A DNA stretch of 64,000 nucleotides from Anaerocolumna jejuensis DSM 15929 (lineage in GTDB: Bacteria > Bacillota > Clostridia > Lachnospirales > Lachnospiraceae): positions 1 to 64,000 of the forward strand of contig NZ_FRAC01000033.1 of the NCBI RefSeq assembly GCF_900142215.1, read 5' to 3'. This document shows positions 1 through 10,030 of the stretch, piece after piece (position 1 is the stretch's first letter; each line of letters opens with the position of its first letter). The position numbers and the translations under genes are program-made. The notes beneath the pieces are model-generated. The model did not search any database. It saw nothing but the letters and a program-made list of their open reading frames with translations, and was not told where the DNA came from.

Positions 1-62
<62 letters not shown>

Positions 63-436
63 AAAGTTTAATCATTTTCAGAATTAACATTGGCTATTTA
101 GAAGCTTATAATTTATGAATAAATCAAAACTTCAACAAGTTAATTTCCGTAGTCTGTGGTGTTACCCACATACTTTTACTGTTTTTAGGTTGTATCATTT
201 CTGATACTGTTCTTTTATTAAAGATTTCTTACTATCAATTTTTGCTCTTATGTAATAGGAACAAAGTCATGATTTCTTAAATCCTTAAATGAAATTTTAA
301 AGAAAATTTCAGGGTTGTTTCACTGTTCAGTTATCAAGGTTCATTTTCTGCTCTTTCAAACTTCATTCAATGGACTTTTCAGCAGCTTTGCCTGCTTACT
401 TTGTTTTCATTTTCTTCAGCTCGTCGGTGCTTTATT
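63..436 (-). other. pre-16S rRNA leader
   Basis: This ~370 nt stretch lies between the downstream rrn promoter and the 16S 5' end and has no plausible gene. On the minus strand it contains the clostridial-style leader segment reading GAACCTTGATAACTGAACAG (near 321-343), commonly seen just upstream of rRNA genes in this group. It would be transcribed and trimmed by RNases. The small plus-strand reading frame at 401-622 is AT-rich and covers the promoters, so it is not accepted as a gene. Confidence 0.6.
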
Positions 437-465
437 ACTATAACACAGAGCAAGTTGTTTGTCAA
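437..465 (-). promoter_or_regulatory. rrn promoter, downstream
   Basis: On the minus strand, TTGACA (460-465) and TATAGT (437-442) are separated by exactly 17 nt. This is a near-consensus sigma-A promoter pointing to the 16S gene. Confidence 0.8.
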
Positions 466-622
466 TAACTATTTTGAAGTTTTTTTATCAGGTTTTATTG
501 GCCTTATTTATAATTTTCTATACAAAATATATTATTTACAATTTTTATACAATATCTTGTATAATCTGATTATTCGCAAGGTCAATGCAATAAATACTAC
601 TGTTTCACAAGCAGCGTATTAA

Positions 623-651
623 ATAATAACACTTATCCTATCCATTGTCAA
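623..651 (-). promoter_or_regulatory. rrn promoter, upstream
   Basis: On the minus strand, TTGACA (646-651) and TATTAT (623-628) have a 17 nt spacer, giving a second near-consensus promoter about 186 bp upstream of the first. A weaker TTGACC/TATACA pair with a 16 nt spacer lies between them (around 555-585). Tandem promoters are usual for rrn operons. Confidence 0.75.
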
Positions 652-738
652 GTCAATTCAGCAACAAATTTCATCAAATTATAACTAATTAGATTACGTG
701 TAATATTTAAAAGAAAATATTATACGGAAACAATATAA

Positions 739-787
739 AAACCGTTGACTGCCAGATGAAATCAAATTCACCTGCAATCAACGGTTT
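739..787 (-). terminator. terminator of the ABC/CARDB operon
   Basis: AAACCGTTGA (739-748) pairs with TCAACGGTTT (778-787), and on the minus strand the stem runs into a T-rich tract. It lies just after the stop of the permease gene at 815. Confidence 0.75.
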
Positions 788-814
788 GTTCCTTATTTTG
801 ATATTCAAATCTAA

Positions 815-2152
815 TCAGCCTTCTGTTTTCATAGCCTCAATGGCACTGATTTTAGTTGCTCTGCTGGCGGGATAATAACCGGAGAAAATACCGACCATAA
901 TTGCAAGTCCTGCAGCGACTAACGGAAGCCATAAAGGAATAATAGAAAATTTACTGTTTTCAGGATTATACATGTAGCTTGTAGACATCAATGCCTGAAA
1001 CAGCGGCCCACCGAATTTATTAATCGCCCAGGAGGCTATATAGCTCAAGACAATTCCAAGCACGCCTCCAATCAAACCGATCATACCTGCTTCAAAAAGG
1101 AACAGTTTCTTAATATCCTTTACCAGGCATCCCAATACCTTCATAATACCTATTTCTTTTGTTCTTTCATAGATGGACATTATCATAGTATTAGCAATAT
1201 TAATGGCAGATACCAGCATGGATACAGCGCCGATTGCTCCCAGCACCATCTGCAGCATATTTGCAGTACTTAACATAGGTGCCATAAGCTTAGCAAGACT
1301 GTCTGTCTGATAACCCAATGCATCAATTTTCCCCTGTACGTCTTTTACATTCTCAAAATTGTCAACTGTTACCTTTAAATTGGTGTAATGCGCTACAGCG
1401 GTCATTGCTTTTTTACGTTCTGTTGTTTTAAGAGTATTTACATATTTATTATACAAATATCTAAAATAACTAATATCCATATAGCTGTTATAGTCAAATT
1501 CATAATTATTTGATTTGGTAAGCTGCCCATACCGTTCAACCTTAACTGTCAGCGGCTTCTTTTTTTCATCTATTTGATATTGATAGGGATTAAAACCAAA
1601 GGTAATTTTATCTCTTGTGATATCGACCTGTTTAGACGAGCCGAACCTGGAGGTGGGATCGTAAAAATTACTCAGTGAATCACTGCCAAATACGATTACC
1701 TTGTTATCCTTTGGCGTAGGCAGGTTTCCGGCTGTGAGAGCAGGAAACTCCATGCCTGATATGTAATTGCTGTCCAAAACGTATAACTGGATATTATTCT
1801 GGTAACGGCCGCTATACATGAACATGTTGGTTACTATCATAGGTACAACAGACTTTACATGGGCCAAGGCTTTAACTTCCGCAACCAGTTTATCATCCAT
1901 AGGGTCTGCCTTGATTGATACATAATTTCCCTTATCATCAACATATCCTCCGGTACTGCTTACAGTAATCGTTGTAAGGCTTCCCTGTTCCATAACCTGC
2001 TGGGTATAGCTTTTTTTCATGCCAATACCGATAGATATCATAACCACTATAGATATTGTTCCTATAACTACACCCATAACTGTCAGGGTTGTTCTAGCCT
2101 TTCTGCGCTTCAAATTCCGGAGGCCTATTTTGATTAAATCGCTAATCTTCAT
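815..2152 (-). CDS. MacB/FtsX-type ABC transporter permease
   Basis: A 445-residue inner membrane protein of the MacB/FtsX permease family. The N-terminus has the typical start (KIGLRNLKRRKARTTLTVMG) leading into the first membrane helix (about residues 20-45). A large extracytoplasmic domain follows (about 50-290), and three more helices sit in the last ~150 residues, with the family phrase ERTKEIGIMKVLG between the second and third. It closes with a SRATKISAIEAMK-type tail. It overlaps the small gene upstream by 11 bp and is the last gene of the unit headed by the ATPase at 4984-5820. Such permeases usually drive export or mechanical coupling rather than import. Substrate unknown. Confidence 0.92.
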   Translation of the reverse strand: MKISDLIKIGLRNLKRRKARTTLTVMGVVIGTISIVVMISIGIGMKKSYTQQVMEQGSLTTITVSSTGGYVDDKGNYVSIKADPMDDKLVAEVKALAHVKSVVPMIVTNMFMYSGRYQNNIQLYVLDSNYISGMEFPALTAGNLPTPKDNKVIVFGSDSLSNFYDPTSRFGSSKQVDITRDKITFGFNPYQYQIDEKKKPLTVKVERYGQLTKSNNYEFDYNSYMDISYFRYLYNKYVNTLKTTERKKAMTAVAHYTNLKVTVDNFENVKDVQGKIDALGYQTDSLAKLMAPMLSTANMLQMVLGAIGAVSMLVSAINIANTMIMSIYERTKEIGIMKVLGCLVKDIKKLFLFEAGMIGLIGGVLGIVLSYIASWAINKFGGPLFQALMSTSYMYNPENSKFSIIPLWLPLVAAGLAIMVGIFSGYYPASRATKISAIEAMKTEG

Positions 2153-2453
2153 AAAGCTCTATCCCTTTTTTAATTTTGCGCTTTGCCAACAGGATACCGA
2201 TTACCACACTGACTGCTAATGTAAGAAAGGAAATGCCTATAACAAAGGGCCAGTTGGAAAGCAAAGGGTCTTTCACTGTACCACCGCCCATACCTGCGGA
2301 CGTCCCGTCAGGGCTAACTCCCCCACCAGCATCTCCGGCAACCTCACCGCCGCCTCCGGCTGCATTGACTGCCATGCTCGCCGACGCCATGATAGTATTT
2401 CCTTCATGAAGATATACCTGTACACCTAAATCCTGATTCATTTCTATCGTCAT
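2142..2453 (-). CDS. small glycine-rich single-pass membrane protein
   Basis: A 103-residue protein I do not recognise as a named family. About 50 polar residues, rich in Gly, Ala and Ser, precede a single hydrophobic helix (about 67-90, FVIGISFLTLAVSVVIGILL). A lysine-rich stop-transfer segment follows, so the N-terminal part probably lies outside the cell. The start has a good ribosome site (AAAGGAG, 7-8 nt upstream). It sits between the CARDB protein and the permease, overlapping the latter by 11 bp, so it is probably translationally coupled and may be an accessory subunit of that complex (inference). Confidence 0.75.
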   Translation of the reverse strand: MTIEMNQDLGVQVYLHEGNTIMASASMAVNAAGGGGEVAGDAGGGVSPDGTSAGMGGGTVKDPLLSNWPFVIGISFLTLAVSVVIGILLAKRKIKKGIELYED

Positions 2454-2472
2454 GGCTTATCTCCTTTCTTTC

Positions 2473-4950
2473 TTAATCTGCTTCTTCTATTTTTCTTAAT
2501 TTCTTTTTGTATAAATTAATCTTAATTTTTCTTGCTGTAGCTATTCCAACTCCCAAAATAACCACTTGTATTATCACAAAAATCCATATGGGAAGAATAG
2601 CTTTTTTCGCTTGTGCTACATTGCCATCAGGATTTCCTGCTGCACCCGGATCCGGTGTATAAGCAGCTTGTATTGAGCCTGTAAAATCCTTTGTAATTTT
2701 AACTTCCTGCCCGGTGCTGTCTTCAAAGGTCACTGTCAATACGCCCTTGGCCTCCCCTTCAACAGAAGGAATTGCTTCAAGCTCAGGGGTTTGCTGCCCT
2801 CCGGCCTCTACATTACCTACAAAGAGCATGTCTCCGGTGCTAAGCTTATAATCACCTGATACGGTTGCCTTTACATTGCTTAAAGTGGATTTTCCCATAT
2901 TGTAAAATGCAAAGGTTATGGTACAGGGCTGGTTTACTACCGGTGCATCATAGGAACCTACTACGATATTATCAACTACAGCCCTGGTATTCTCTGCCGC
3001 CTGCAGATTTATCGTTTCCTTGGCAGTCTCCCCGATTTGTCCGGTGGTAGGATTTGCTTTTGCACCTTCATAATCATAGTCCATTGTAACGTCAAGAGGA
3101 TAGGCCTTCGTTACCGCATCTGATTTCACTCTTATTTTCAGAGTTTTCTTGATTTTTTCACCTGCGGAAATCTTACTGATATAAAAGGTATTGCTTCCAT
3201 TGTCAACCATGAAGATATTATCTGTCTGACTAAGCGTCACCTTGATGTTCCTCGCACTCATACTTGGATGGGTATTCTTTATTTCAAAGGTAAAATCAAA
3301 GGTAGTTCCTGCAACCAGCTTTTCTTCACTAGCTGAAAAATTACTTATAATAAGCTTCGGTTTACTGGAACCTGCACCGTTATTCTGTACATTTAAAATA
3401 TATAAATTAGCTGTCTCGTCTGCGCTGGTCTTTCCGTTCGCTACGTAGGAATACTTTAATGCCACGCTGCTCGTACCTTCCGGTATCGAATCCGATGCCT
3501 TCAGGGACATATTGACCCTTGCCTTATTCCCACCCTTTATGCTGTCTATGTAGTAATACGGTTCAGAACTTAAAGGAGCGAATACATCTCCTGTTGCAGT
3601 GGCTAACGATATCTTCACATCACTGATATCCACTTTGCTTTTATTTTCCATATCAAATGATACATTCACTCTGGCACCGGCATTCGGTGCATCCGGACTT
3701 TGGGTCACATTGGTAATTACAATATTAGGCTTGCCGCTTTCATCCACACCCTCTGTCGCTTCCACTGACAAATAAACGGAGGTTTTTGTATTAAAGGGAG
3801 TCTTTGTTTCATCCGTATAGGCAATAGTAATCGGAACTTCTTTTAATCCGACCTTTGCATTTTGAGATACAATCAACGGAATTTTAACGTCTGTCTTACC
3901 ATTAACTGCTAATTTATCAACCGCAATTGTCTTTCCTGTATAGCCAGGCAGAAAACCTTCTGAACCCAGTCCGTCAATTGACACCTGGATATCGCGGGCA
4001 GGGCTCTTTCCTGTATTGCGAATGGTCACGACCATATTGAACTTATCGCCTGCCACCAGTTCACTGGCATATTTAGTGCTTACTATTTCGATAACAGGAG
4101 CCTCTGTATTAGCTGTTACAGTAATGTATACCTGACTGGTGTCGGTAGTTACATTGCCATCCTCATCTTTATACTTCATAGTAACCGTAAGCTTCTTCAG
4201 TCCTGCCGTTGCATCACTCTGAATCTTCAGGGGCAGCTTTACATTATAAATTTCCCCGCCTTTCAGAGTTCCCGACTTGCCGATTTTTTGTTCCAGTTTT
4301 GAATATCTTGGTGAAATCTTTGTTTCATCAAAGCTCTTGTCATCAATACTGAAATAAGCATTTCGTGCGGTTATTTTTCCTTCATTTCTAATTGTGAAAT
4401 TAAGGTCAATGCTCTTTCCGATAGTTGCATTATCATAATTTACATTATCGACTGTCAGCTGGGCGGGTTCTATCTCATCCGAAATTATAAAATTAAGGCT
4501 GGGAAGGGTATAGGTCGCACTGCTGTAACCGGTGTCAGTACTGTATAAGGCATCAACTTTTACTTCCAGCTTGGTTATTCCTATTTTGGCAGTTTCTTTC
4601 ACAGCTAAATCAAATTCTATATATAATTTTCCAGCATTAATACCGATAGGCGGATTATCTGATGAAAACCCATCACCGGTCAATGCGACATTTTCAACTT
4701 TATATGGTTTTCCCTCTGTCACTACAGTAATTCTTGGCTGTGCCAAATAGCCTCCTACCGCTTTTATCGGCAATTTGACATGGACTGTCTCCCCTGGAAC
4801 CCCATTTATATCATTCACAGAATCGGCATATACGATACTGATTCCGTTCCCACTGTCCGCAGTGGCTTTTACAGCTGTCCCTCCGGCTAAATTAGCTGCT
4901 ATCATTGTCATAATCAATACAGCAGTAAAGACCTTTTTAACCTTTCTCAT
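2473..4950 (-). CDS. CARDB-repeat surface protein of an ABC system (COG1361-like)
   Basis: An 825-residue exported protein with an N-terminal signal peptide (hydrophobic about 8-25, ending near GGTAVKA), a large extracellular part and one C-terminal membrane helix (about 786-806, WIFVIIQVVILGVGIATA) with a basic tail. From about residue 160 there are five successive beta-sandwich repeats of ~125 residues. Each has a phrase like TIRNEGK-(A)RNAYFSID or TIRNTGKSPARDIQVSIDG, which marks CARDB/NEW3-type domains. This resembles the COG1361 S-layer-domain proteins found with MacB-type transporters. It likely stands outside the membrane and binds a ligand or hands it to the permease; the ligand is unknown. 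Confidence 0.82.
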   Translation of the reverse strand: MRKVKKVFTAVLIMTMIAANLAGGTAVKATADSGNGISIVYADSVNDINGVPGETVHVKLPIKAVGGYLAQPRITVVTEGKPYKVENVALTGDGFSSDNPPIGINAGKLYIEFDLAVKETAKIGITKLEVKVDALYSTDTGYSSATYTLPSLNFIISDEIEPAQLTVDNVNYDNATIGKSIDLNFTIRNEGKITARNAYFSIDDKSFDETKISPRYSKLEQKIGKSGTLKGGEIYNVKLPLKIQSDATAGLKKLTVTMKYKDEDGNVTTDTSQVYITVTANTEAPVIEIVSTKYASELVAGDKFNMVVTIRNTGKSPARDIQVSIDGLGSEGFLPGYTGKTIAVDKLAVNGKTDVKIPLIVSQNAKVGLKEVPITIAYTDETKTPFNTKTSVYLSVEATEGVDESGKPNIVITNVTQSPDAPNAGARVNVSFDMENKSKVDISDVKISLATATGDVFAPLSSEPYYYIDSIKGGNKARVNMSLKASDSIPEGTSSVALKYSYVANGKTSADETANLYILNVQNNGAGSSKPKLIISNFSASEEKLVAGTTFDFTFEIKNTHPSMSARNIKVTLSQTDNIFMVDNGSNTFYISKISAGEKIKKTLKIRVKSDAVTKAYPLDVTMDYDYEGAKANPTTGQIGETAKETINLQAAENTRAVVDNIVVGSYDAPVVNQPCTITFAFYNMGKSTLSNVKATVSGDYKLSTGDMLFVGNVEAGGQQTPELEAIPSVEGEAKGVLTVTFEDSTGQEVKITKDFTGSIQAAYTPDPGAAGNPDGNVAQAKKAILPIWIFVIIQVVILGVGIATARKIKINLYKKKLRKIEEAD

Positions 4951-4983
4951 CCTTTAACCCTCTTTTCCTCTATTATTATCATT

Positions 4984-5820
4984 TCAGCTGATTGTTTCCG
5001 CTTTTTCCTTTGCCTGCAGGGTATTCCCTTCAGCACCGGCTGATATGGGCACTTCCTGCTTTTCCTCCTGAGCTTCTTGAGCCTCCTGTTCGTTTGTTAC
5101 CGCTATGTCCAGGGAGGCTGCCTCTCTTACTTCAATTTCCTGAATTTTTCCGTCCAATATATGTATGATGCGGTCTGCAAAATCCGCTAAACGCCTGTCA
5201 TGTGTTACCATTACTATGGTTTGGTTATGCTGCTTTGCCATCATTTTAATCAGCTTCATAACATCCATTGTTGTCTTTGTATCCAGATTACCGGTAGGCT
5301 CATCAGCAAAAACAATCTCAGGACTTGCCACAAAGGCTCTTGCTATTCCAACTCTCTGCTGCTGCCCGCCGCTCATTTCTTTGGGTTTATGATTCAGCCT
5401 GGTTTCCAGCCCTACTTGTTTCAGCATGTCTCTGGCCATTTTCCTTCGCTGTTTTGTCTTTACTCTTTTAAATATCAGCGGAAATTCCACATTCTCCAGT
5501 GCCGTCATAGAGCCTATAAGGTTATAGGATTGAAATACAAAGCCTAAATAGCGCTGCCGAAATCTGGCCAGATTATTCTCACTCATTTTATGTATCTTCT
5601 TGCCCTTGATGATAATCTGTCCGCCTGAGATTTTTTCTATACCTGCCATGAGATTTAACAGGGTTGATTTACCAGATCCGGAGGTACCCAGTAGGCAGCA
5701 GAATTCTCCTTTATAGATGTCGAAGCTTACATCATCCACCGCGTGTATTTTCTCCTGACCCATGCGGTAGATTTTTTTTACGTTTTTAACCTCAATAATT
5801 TTTTCAGCCTGGTTTGCCAC
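4984..5820 (-). CDS. MacB/LolD-type ABC transporter ATPase
   Basis: The ATP-binding subunit, with Walker A GTSGSGKST (about residue 48), Q-loop VFQSYNLIG, signature MSGGQQQRVGIARA, Walker B EIVFADEPTGNLDT and switch histidine in MVTHD. The ADEPTGNLD form is typical of the LolD/MacB/FtsE branch and fits the FtsX-type permease encoded downstream. The last ~60 residues form a low-complexity Glu/Gln/Ala-rich tail not needed for catalysis. The GTG at 5820 is chosen because AAGGAGG is only 3 nt from the alternative TTG at 5829; the choice is not certain. First gene of a four-gene unit. Confidence 0.93.
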   Translation of the reverse strand: MANQAEKIIEVKNVKKIYRMGQEKIHAVDDVSFDIYKGEFCCLLGTSGSGKSTLLNLMAGIEKISGGQIIIKGKKIHKMSENNLARFRQRYLGFVFQSYNLIGSMTALENVEFPLIFKRVKTKQRRKMARDMLKQVGLETRLNHKPKEMSGGQQQRVGIARAFVASPEIVFADEPTGNLDTKTTMDVMKLIKMMAKQHNQTIVMVTHDRRLADFADRIIHILDGKIQEIEVREAASLDIAVTNEQEAQEAQEEKQEVPISAGAEGNTLQAKEKAETIS

Positions 5821-5999
5821 CTTGAACAATCCCCTCCTTGCTATCGCCTGTCTCCTAACATCTTACAATACATATCTTAAATAAATTCTAGTTGATTTCT
5901 TACATTTTTCTTACAATTTATTCCCATAACTTACTATTGATATACTGCAAAAAAGGCCGCATAAAGTCTCCTTATAAGAGGCTCATGCAACCTGATGTA

Positions 6000-7244
6000 C
6001 TAATTTATGCCAGCCTCTTCTTTGGACGGCTTTTTCTCTCTTCCCTGCTCCTTTTGTTTCACGCCGTCCTGTTCCTCCTGCTTTTCCTTCAGTCTTGTGT
6101 CAACATATCTGGAAAACAAAAGCTTAAGCAAAGCACCGACAGGCACAGCAAAGAGCATTCCAAAAAGTCCTCCGATGGCATTACCGAATATCAAAGAAAT
6201 GATTACCAGTACCGGATGTATCTTGATACTCTGGCTTAACAGCTTTGGTGCTATTATATTGCCATCCAGAGCCTGCACGATTGCCAATGCAATAACAGCA
6301 ATTATCAGCTTTTGATATTGGCCATATGCAAGACAGCTTATCGCAGTTCCGAAATAGGCTATAAAGGGTCCCAGGTAAGGTATTAAATTTCCCAGCCCTG
6401 CAATTATTCCAATGAGCACCGAATATTTTACCCCGATTATTGACAGAACTACTGTGAGCGCGAACATCATTACCATAACATCCAGGAGCTGTCCCCTGAT
6501 GTAGCCGGAGAATACATAATCGGCATCCTTTAAAAATATGCTGATCCTTGTATTCCAGCTATTATTTAAAAATGCCCTTCCGACTTTCCTGATATAATTT
6601 TTGATCATTTTGCCGTCAATCATAAAGTAGATTGAAATTACCAGGGCAAAGATGACGGTTGTTATATAGGAAGATATATTGGCAAGGGAAGAAACAAACG
6701 AAGTCCCTCCGGTCTTTAGTGCATCCACCAGTTTCGTTGCATTATCCTTAATATAATCATTAATCTGTTCCGAATGAATATTAACCGTCTCCAGCTTAGC
6801 CAGAACAGAAGCATAAAAATCATTAATATTATTTATATAATTTGTTGCCAAAACTACAATGTCATCTAACTTTGCCAGTCTCAGCTGGTTTGTGACATTA
6901 TAGACAAGCAGGGAAATGCCAAGCACTATAATAGCAAGAAGCAGCAATACCGTCGTCATAACTGCCCAGGTGCGCCCGGATTTCAGCTTCCAGTTCTTAA
7001 TCTTTATCTTTCCATAAAGGGTTTCAAAGAAGTTTACAACAGGGTCCAGCAAATAGGCTAAAATAAATGCAATAGCAATTGGCTTGGCGACTCCCATTAC
7101 CCAATTTAACATACCAAGCAGCCCTGTTAAAATATCCTTTGCGTTTTTTGCTACCAGACTCAATATATATATGACGATACATGTTATGATGACATAAACA
7201 GATATTAGCGTGTAGCGTTTATTCATTCTGTTGCTGATTTTCAT
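6000..7244 (-). CDS. AI-2E family (PerM/YtvI-like) membrane transporter
   Basis: A 414-residue polytopic protein of the AI-2E/PerM family. Two N-terminal hydrophobic helices (about 13-60) and a third near 90-115 precede an extracytoplasmic segment. Helices in the second half carry the family phrases IRGQLLDVMVMM, IAGLGNLIPYLGPFIAYFG and LDGNIIAPKLLSQSIKIHPVLVI, which are diagnostic. A charged tail rich in Lys, Glu and Gln closes the protein. Members include Na+(Li+)/H+ antiporters and putative autoinducer exporters, so the substrate cannot be named. It stands alone with its own probable promoter. Confidence 0.9.
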   Translation of the reverse strand: MKISNRMNKRYTLISVYVIITCIVIYILSLVAKNAKDILTGLLGMLNWVMGVAKPIAIAFILAYLLDPVVNFFETLYGKIKIKNWKLKSGRTWAVMTTVLLLLAIIVLGISLLVYNVTNQLRLAKLDDIVVLATNYINNINDFYASVLAKLETVNIHSEQINDYIKDNATKLVDALKTGGTSFVSSLANISSYITTVIFALVISIYFMIDGKMIKNYIRKVGRAFLNNSWNTRISIFLKDADYVFSGYIRGQLLDVMVMMFALTVVLSIIGVKYSVLIGIIAGLGNLIPYLGPFIAYFGTAISCLAYGQYQKLIIAVIALAIVQALDGNIIAPKLLSQSIKIHPVLVIISLIFGNAIGGLFGMLFAVPVGALLKLLFSRYVDTRLKEKQEEQDGVKQKEQGREKKPSKEEAGIN

Positions 7245-7292
7245 TGGATACCCATACCTTTCTGTCCATTAAATAAGCATATTTTACCGTTT

Positions 7293-7301
7293 ATTATAGC
7301 A
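7293..7301 (-). promoter_or_regulatory. extended -10 promoter for the AI-2E family gene
   Basis: On the minus strand the sequence TGCTATAAT is a perfect extended -10 element about 50 nt upstream of the start at 7244. No good -35 is visible, as expected for extended -10 promoters. Confidence 0.5.
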
Positions 7302-7367
7302 CAGCAAATCCATCGTGTATACCATTTCACGCTAAGGGAGAAACTTTTTCTTTCCACCGGTCTGCGC

Positions 7368-10001
7368 TTATACAAAGTACAGACCGCAGATTATTCTCTT
7401 TAATACCGGAAGGCTTCTAAATACTGTTTTCTTAACAAGCTGGTAATAGTTACCGGCACTTTCTGCTTCCTCCGGTGTCAACGGCCCGGAGCCAAACCTT
7501 GCTTTCAGAACAATATCGATGAATTGCAGAAATTCCTTTTCTTTCAGCTGCTGCAGGTTATCCTCGACCATTAAAGCCGAATGCTTGTAGTCCGCCTCGT
7601 CCAATGGTACTCCGGCGGCTCTTATCAGAAATTTCACTTTCCGGTAAATAAGGATTGTTTTCTTTCCCGGCTCCGCTTTTTTTAGGCTGATAAAGCGGTA
7701 TACCTTTATCAGAACGCCGGCTGTTATAAGGAATACTAAGGTTATTAGCATTGCTGTAAGCATAAATACCGCTATATCCTTATAATTCATATGGCCGCCC
7801 TTTGCCGTTTTCTCTGCACCGGAGGAATCTTTTTCATTGTTGGTATCGCTTTGTTCCGGCACGGTAGGGGTCGCGGTTGCCTGTGGTGTCGGTGTGACAG
7901 ACGGTGTTATTTCATTCTGCCCTGCAGGTGTGCTGTCTTCTTCCGTCTGAAAGCCCGGTGTCATTTCCACAGGAACCCAGCCCCAGCCATCCTTATAGAC
8001 CTCCACCCATGCATGGGCACCCGAATCACTGATTCGCACCTCACGTTCCACAACTGTCTGCTGCTTCATCTCATCATTTTCAGAGAAAACCGTAACCGTC
8101 TTGCTTCCGATATTCTTTCCATTCTTAATAGCCGTGGGTTTTGCTATATACCCTTCTACATATCTGGCCGGTACACCTGCAAAGCGGTACGCCAGGACTG
8201 CAGCGCTGGCATAATGCGTACAAAAGCCCTGTTTTTTCTCATAAAGGAAATACTCCACAAAGTCCTTACCCTTTGGTAAAGTGCCGGGCTTTAAAGAATA
8301 GGCCGTATTTTTCTGGATATAGGTACGGATATAAGCTGTTAGTTCACTAAGGGCTTTCTCTTCCCCGTATTTTTCTCTCATTTCCGCATATTTACCCTCC
8401 ATGTCGGCCTTGAGCTGTTCAAGTCCGCTGTAAGGTACCTGCATATAATATTTCTCTATAAAAGTACGGTATTGCTTATCCGTCTCTTTATATTCCATTA
8501 ACTTATTTTTCAACTCTTCATTCATGCCGCCGTATACTGCTGGCTTCTGTTGATATTTTGCAAGTTCTGTAAAAAAATCGCGATTTAATATATCTTCCTT
8601 ACCCGTATAATAATAGTAACTAATCAAATAACCCATGTGGGCAGCACTGCTCTTACTATATTCCGGATTGGCCGTATCCATTCCCGTCTCCTCGTTAAGA
8701 GAAGGATAATATGGCATATAGGTATATTTGCTGTTTGCACCTACATTCTGGATGTTCATATAATCACGGTAAAAGCCCATAGGCTGAACATATCCCAAGG
8801 CTTCTTCCATAAGCCTTATGAGTCCCCCCGTCTGGTCGGCTGCCTCCAGATTAATATTTTCCCACATTGCCTTATATTGAGCATAATCTGCCATAGCTTC
8901 ATCGCTCAGGCCGTTCCAGGCATTGCCGTCATAGGTGCTTCCGGTAAAGCCTTTCAGGTAAACAGTCTTACTGTTTTCCAGCACATTTATAATAATGTCC
9001 GTCTTATTATCATAATTAAGCTTTCCCACACCTCCCAGTCTGCCTTCATTCAGACCGCCGGAGGCTGTGTAATATTTAAAGATAACGATTTTCCCATTAT
9101 TCAGAAAACCAAAATAGTCAGCTACATTCTTTACATCTATTTTTTCAATCTTTACCCGGACTTCTTTCTTCACCTTCGGAATATTCATTTTATATTCATA
9201 GGTCGTTTTTGAAAAGCAAAAGGGAATAAGCAGAAACAGCAGCAAAACGCTGCAAAATATCAAAAAGCTGCCCTTTATGTTTATTCGGTAGTGACTGCTG
9301 TCCATTATTTTTTTTTGTTCCTTTAACGCTGCTCTTTCCTCCTTTGTTCCTGCCCCTGACATCCGAATATGGTTGCCCAGTACAAATATGCCAAAAGTAG
9401 CAGCTATGTAGGCAGAAAAGGAAGAAGTGGAAGGAATACGTCCAACCACAAAGGGAAGGATAATAATAGGAAGTGTCACCGGATAATATAGTAAATGGGA
9501 GGCCTTATTCAATATAATCAAACTAAGTATTAAGGCAAGGGGCAGAGTAACAAAAATAAGAAAAACCGTAATTACCCTTGCCGGCTCATAGTTATCTACC
9601 AGAAAAGTATAAGCATGGGTACCATAATACTTATTCATAAAAGTTATGAAATAATTCTCTATCTGCCAAAAACCGTTTCCAACTTCCTTCCACATCCTGA
9701 AAAACCCGTATAGATAGGTCGCCAGAATCGGCAGAAAAATTACTATTCCAGCTTTAAAAAAAGCAAAGAGTCCCCAGCATACCAGCCCGAAGAAAAAAAT
9801 CGCTCCCAAAAGAGGCAGCTGTACTACCGGAAGCTTAAGTCCCGTTGCAAAACCAAATATTACACTATAAAGCACAGCCTCTATGAGGATAATCTGCATT
9901 ATGGACTGAAGGCAGGGATAACTGCCGTATCCCACAGCCATTACGGTTTCTTTTCCTCTGATAGATATCCCATCAAAAGACTTTTCTTTCTTAGCTCTCA
10001 T
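7368..10001 (-). CDS. TgpA-like membrane transglutaminase-domain protein
   Basis: An 877-residue membrane protein. The first ~270 residues hold about seven hydrophobic helices. A long extracytoplasmic region follows, with a transglutaminase-like core: catalytic Cys in GFCTHYASA (about 594), His in SGAHAWVEVY (about 662), and the third position near WVPVEMTPG. A Pro/Thr-rich stretch (about 695-735), a further membrane helix (about 745-765) and a C-terminal cytoplasmic domain complete it. This is the architecture of TgpA/DUF3488 proteins, which are always found with DUF58 and MoxR genes. The start has AAAGAGG 4 nt upstream. It is third in the moxR - DUF58 - transglutaminase operon. Likely role: cell-envelope protein processing or cross-linking (family inference). 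Confidence 0.88.
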   Translation of the reverse strand: MRAKKEKSFDGISIRGKETVMAVGYGSYPCLQSIMQIILIEAVLYSVIFGFATGLKLPVVQLPLLGAIFFFGLVCWGLFAFFKAGIVIFLPILATYLYGFFRMWKEVGNGFWQIENYFITFMNKYYGTHAYTFLVDNYEPARVITVFLIFVTLPLALILSLIILNKASHLLYYPVTLPIIILPFVVGRIPSTSSFSAYIAATFGIFVLGNHIRMSGAGTKEERAALKEQKKIMDSSHYRINIKGSFLIFCSVLLLFLLIPFCFSKTTYEYKMNIPKVKKEVRVKIEKIDVKNVADYFGFLNNGKIVIFKYYTASGGLNEGRLGGVGKLNYDNKTDIIINVLENSKTVYLKGFTGSTYDGNAWNGLSDEAMADYAQYKAMWENINLEAADQTGGLIRLMEEALGYVQPMGFYRDYMNIQNVGANSKYTYMPYYPSLNEETGMDTANPEYSKSSAAHMGYLISYYYYTGKEDILNRDFFTELAKYQQKPAVYGGMNEELKNKLMEYKETDKQYRTFIEKYYMQVPYSGLEQLKADMEGKYAEMREKYGEEKALSELTAYIRTYIQKNTAYSLKPGTLPKGKDFVEYFLYEKKQGFCTHYASAAVLAYRFAGVPARYVEGYIAKPTAIKNGKNIGSKTVTVFSENDEMKQQTVVEREVRISDSGAHAWVEVYKDGWGWVPVEMTPGFQTEEDSTPAGQNEITPSVTPTPQATATPTVPEQSDTNNEKDSSGAEKTAKGGHMNYKDIAVFMLTAMLITLVFLITAGVLIKVYRFISLKKAEPGKKTILIYRKVKFLIRAAGVPLDEADYKHSALMVEDNLQQLKEKEFLQFIDIVLKARFGSGPLTPEEAESAGNYYQLVKKTVFRSLPVLKRIICGLYFV

Positions 10002-10030
10002 AAAACCTCTTTCCCGTTTCTCTCGTCAGC

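Noticed and set aside
401..622. 73-residue plus-strand reading frame near the rRNA gene
   Set aside because: It covers both the rrn promoter and the leader region, is AT-driven and has no ribosome site.
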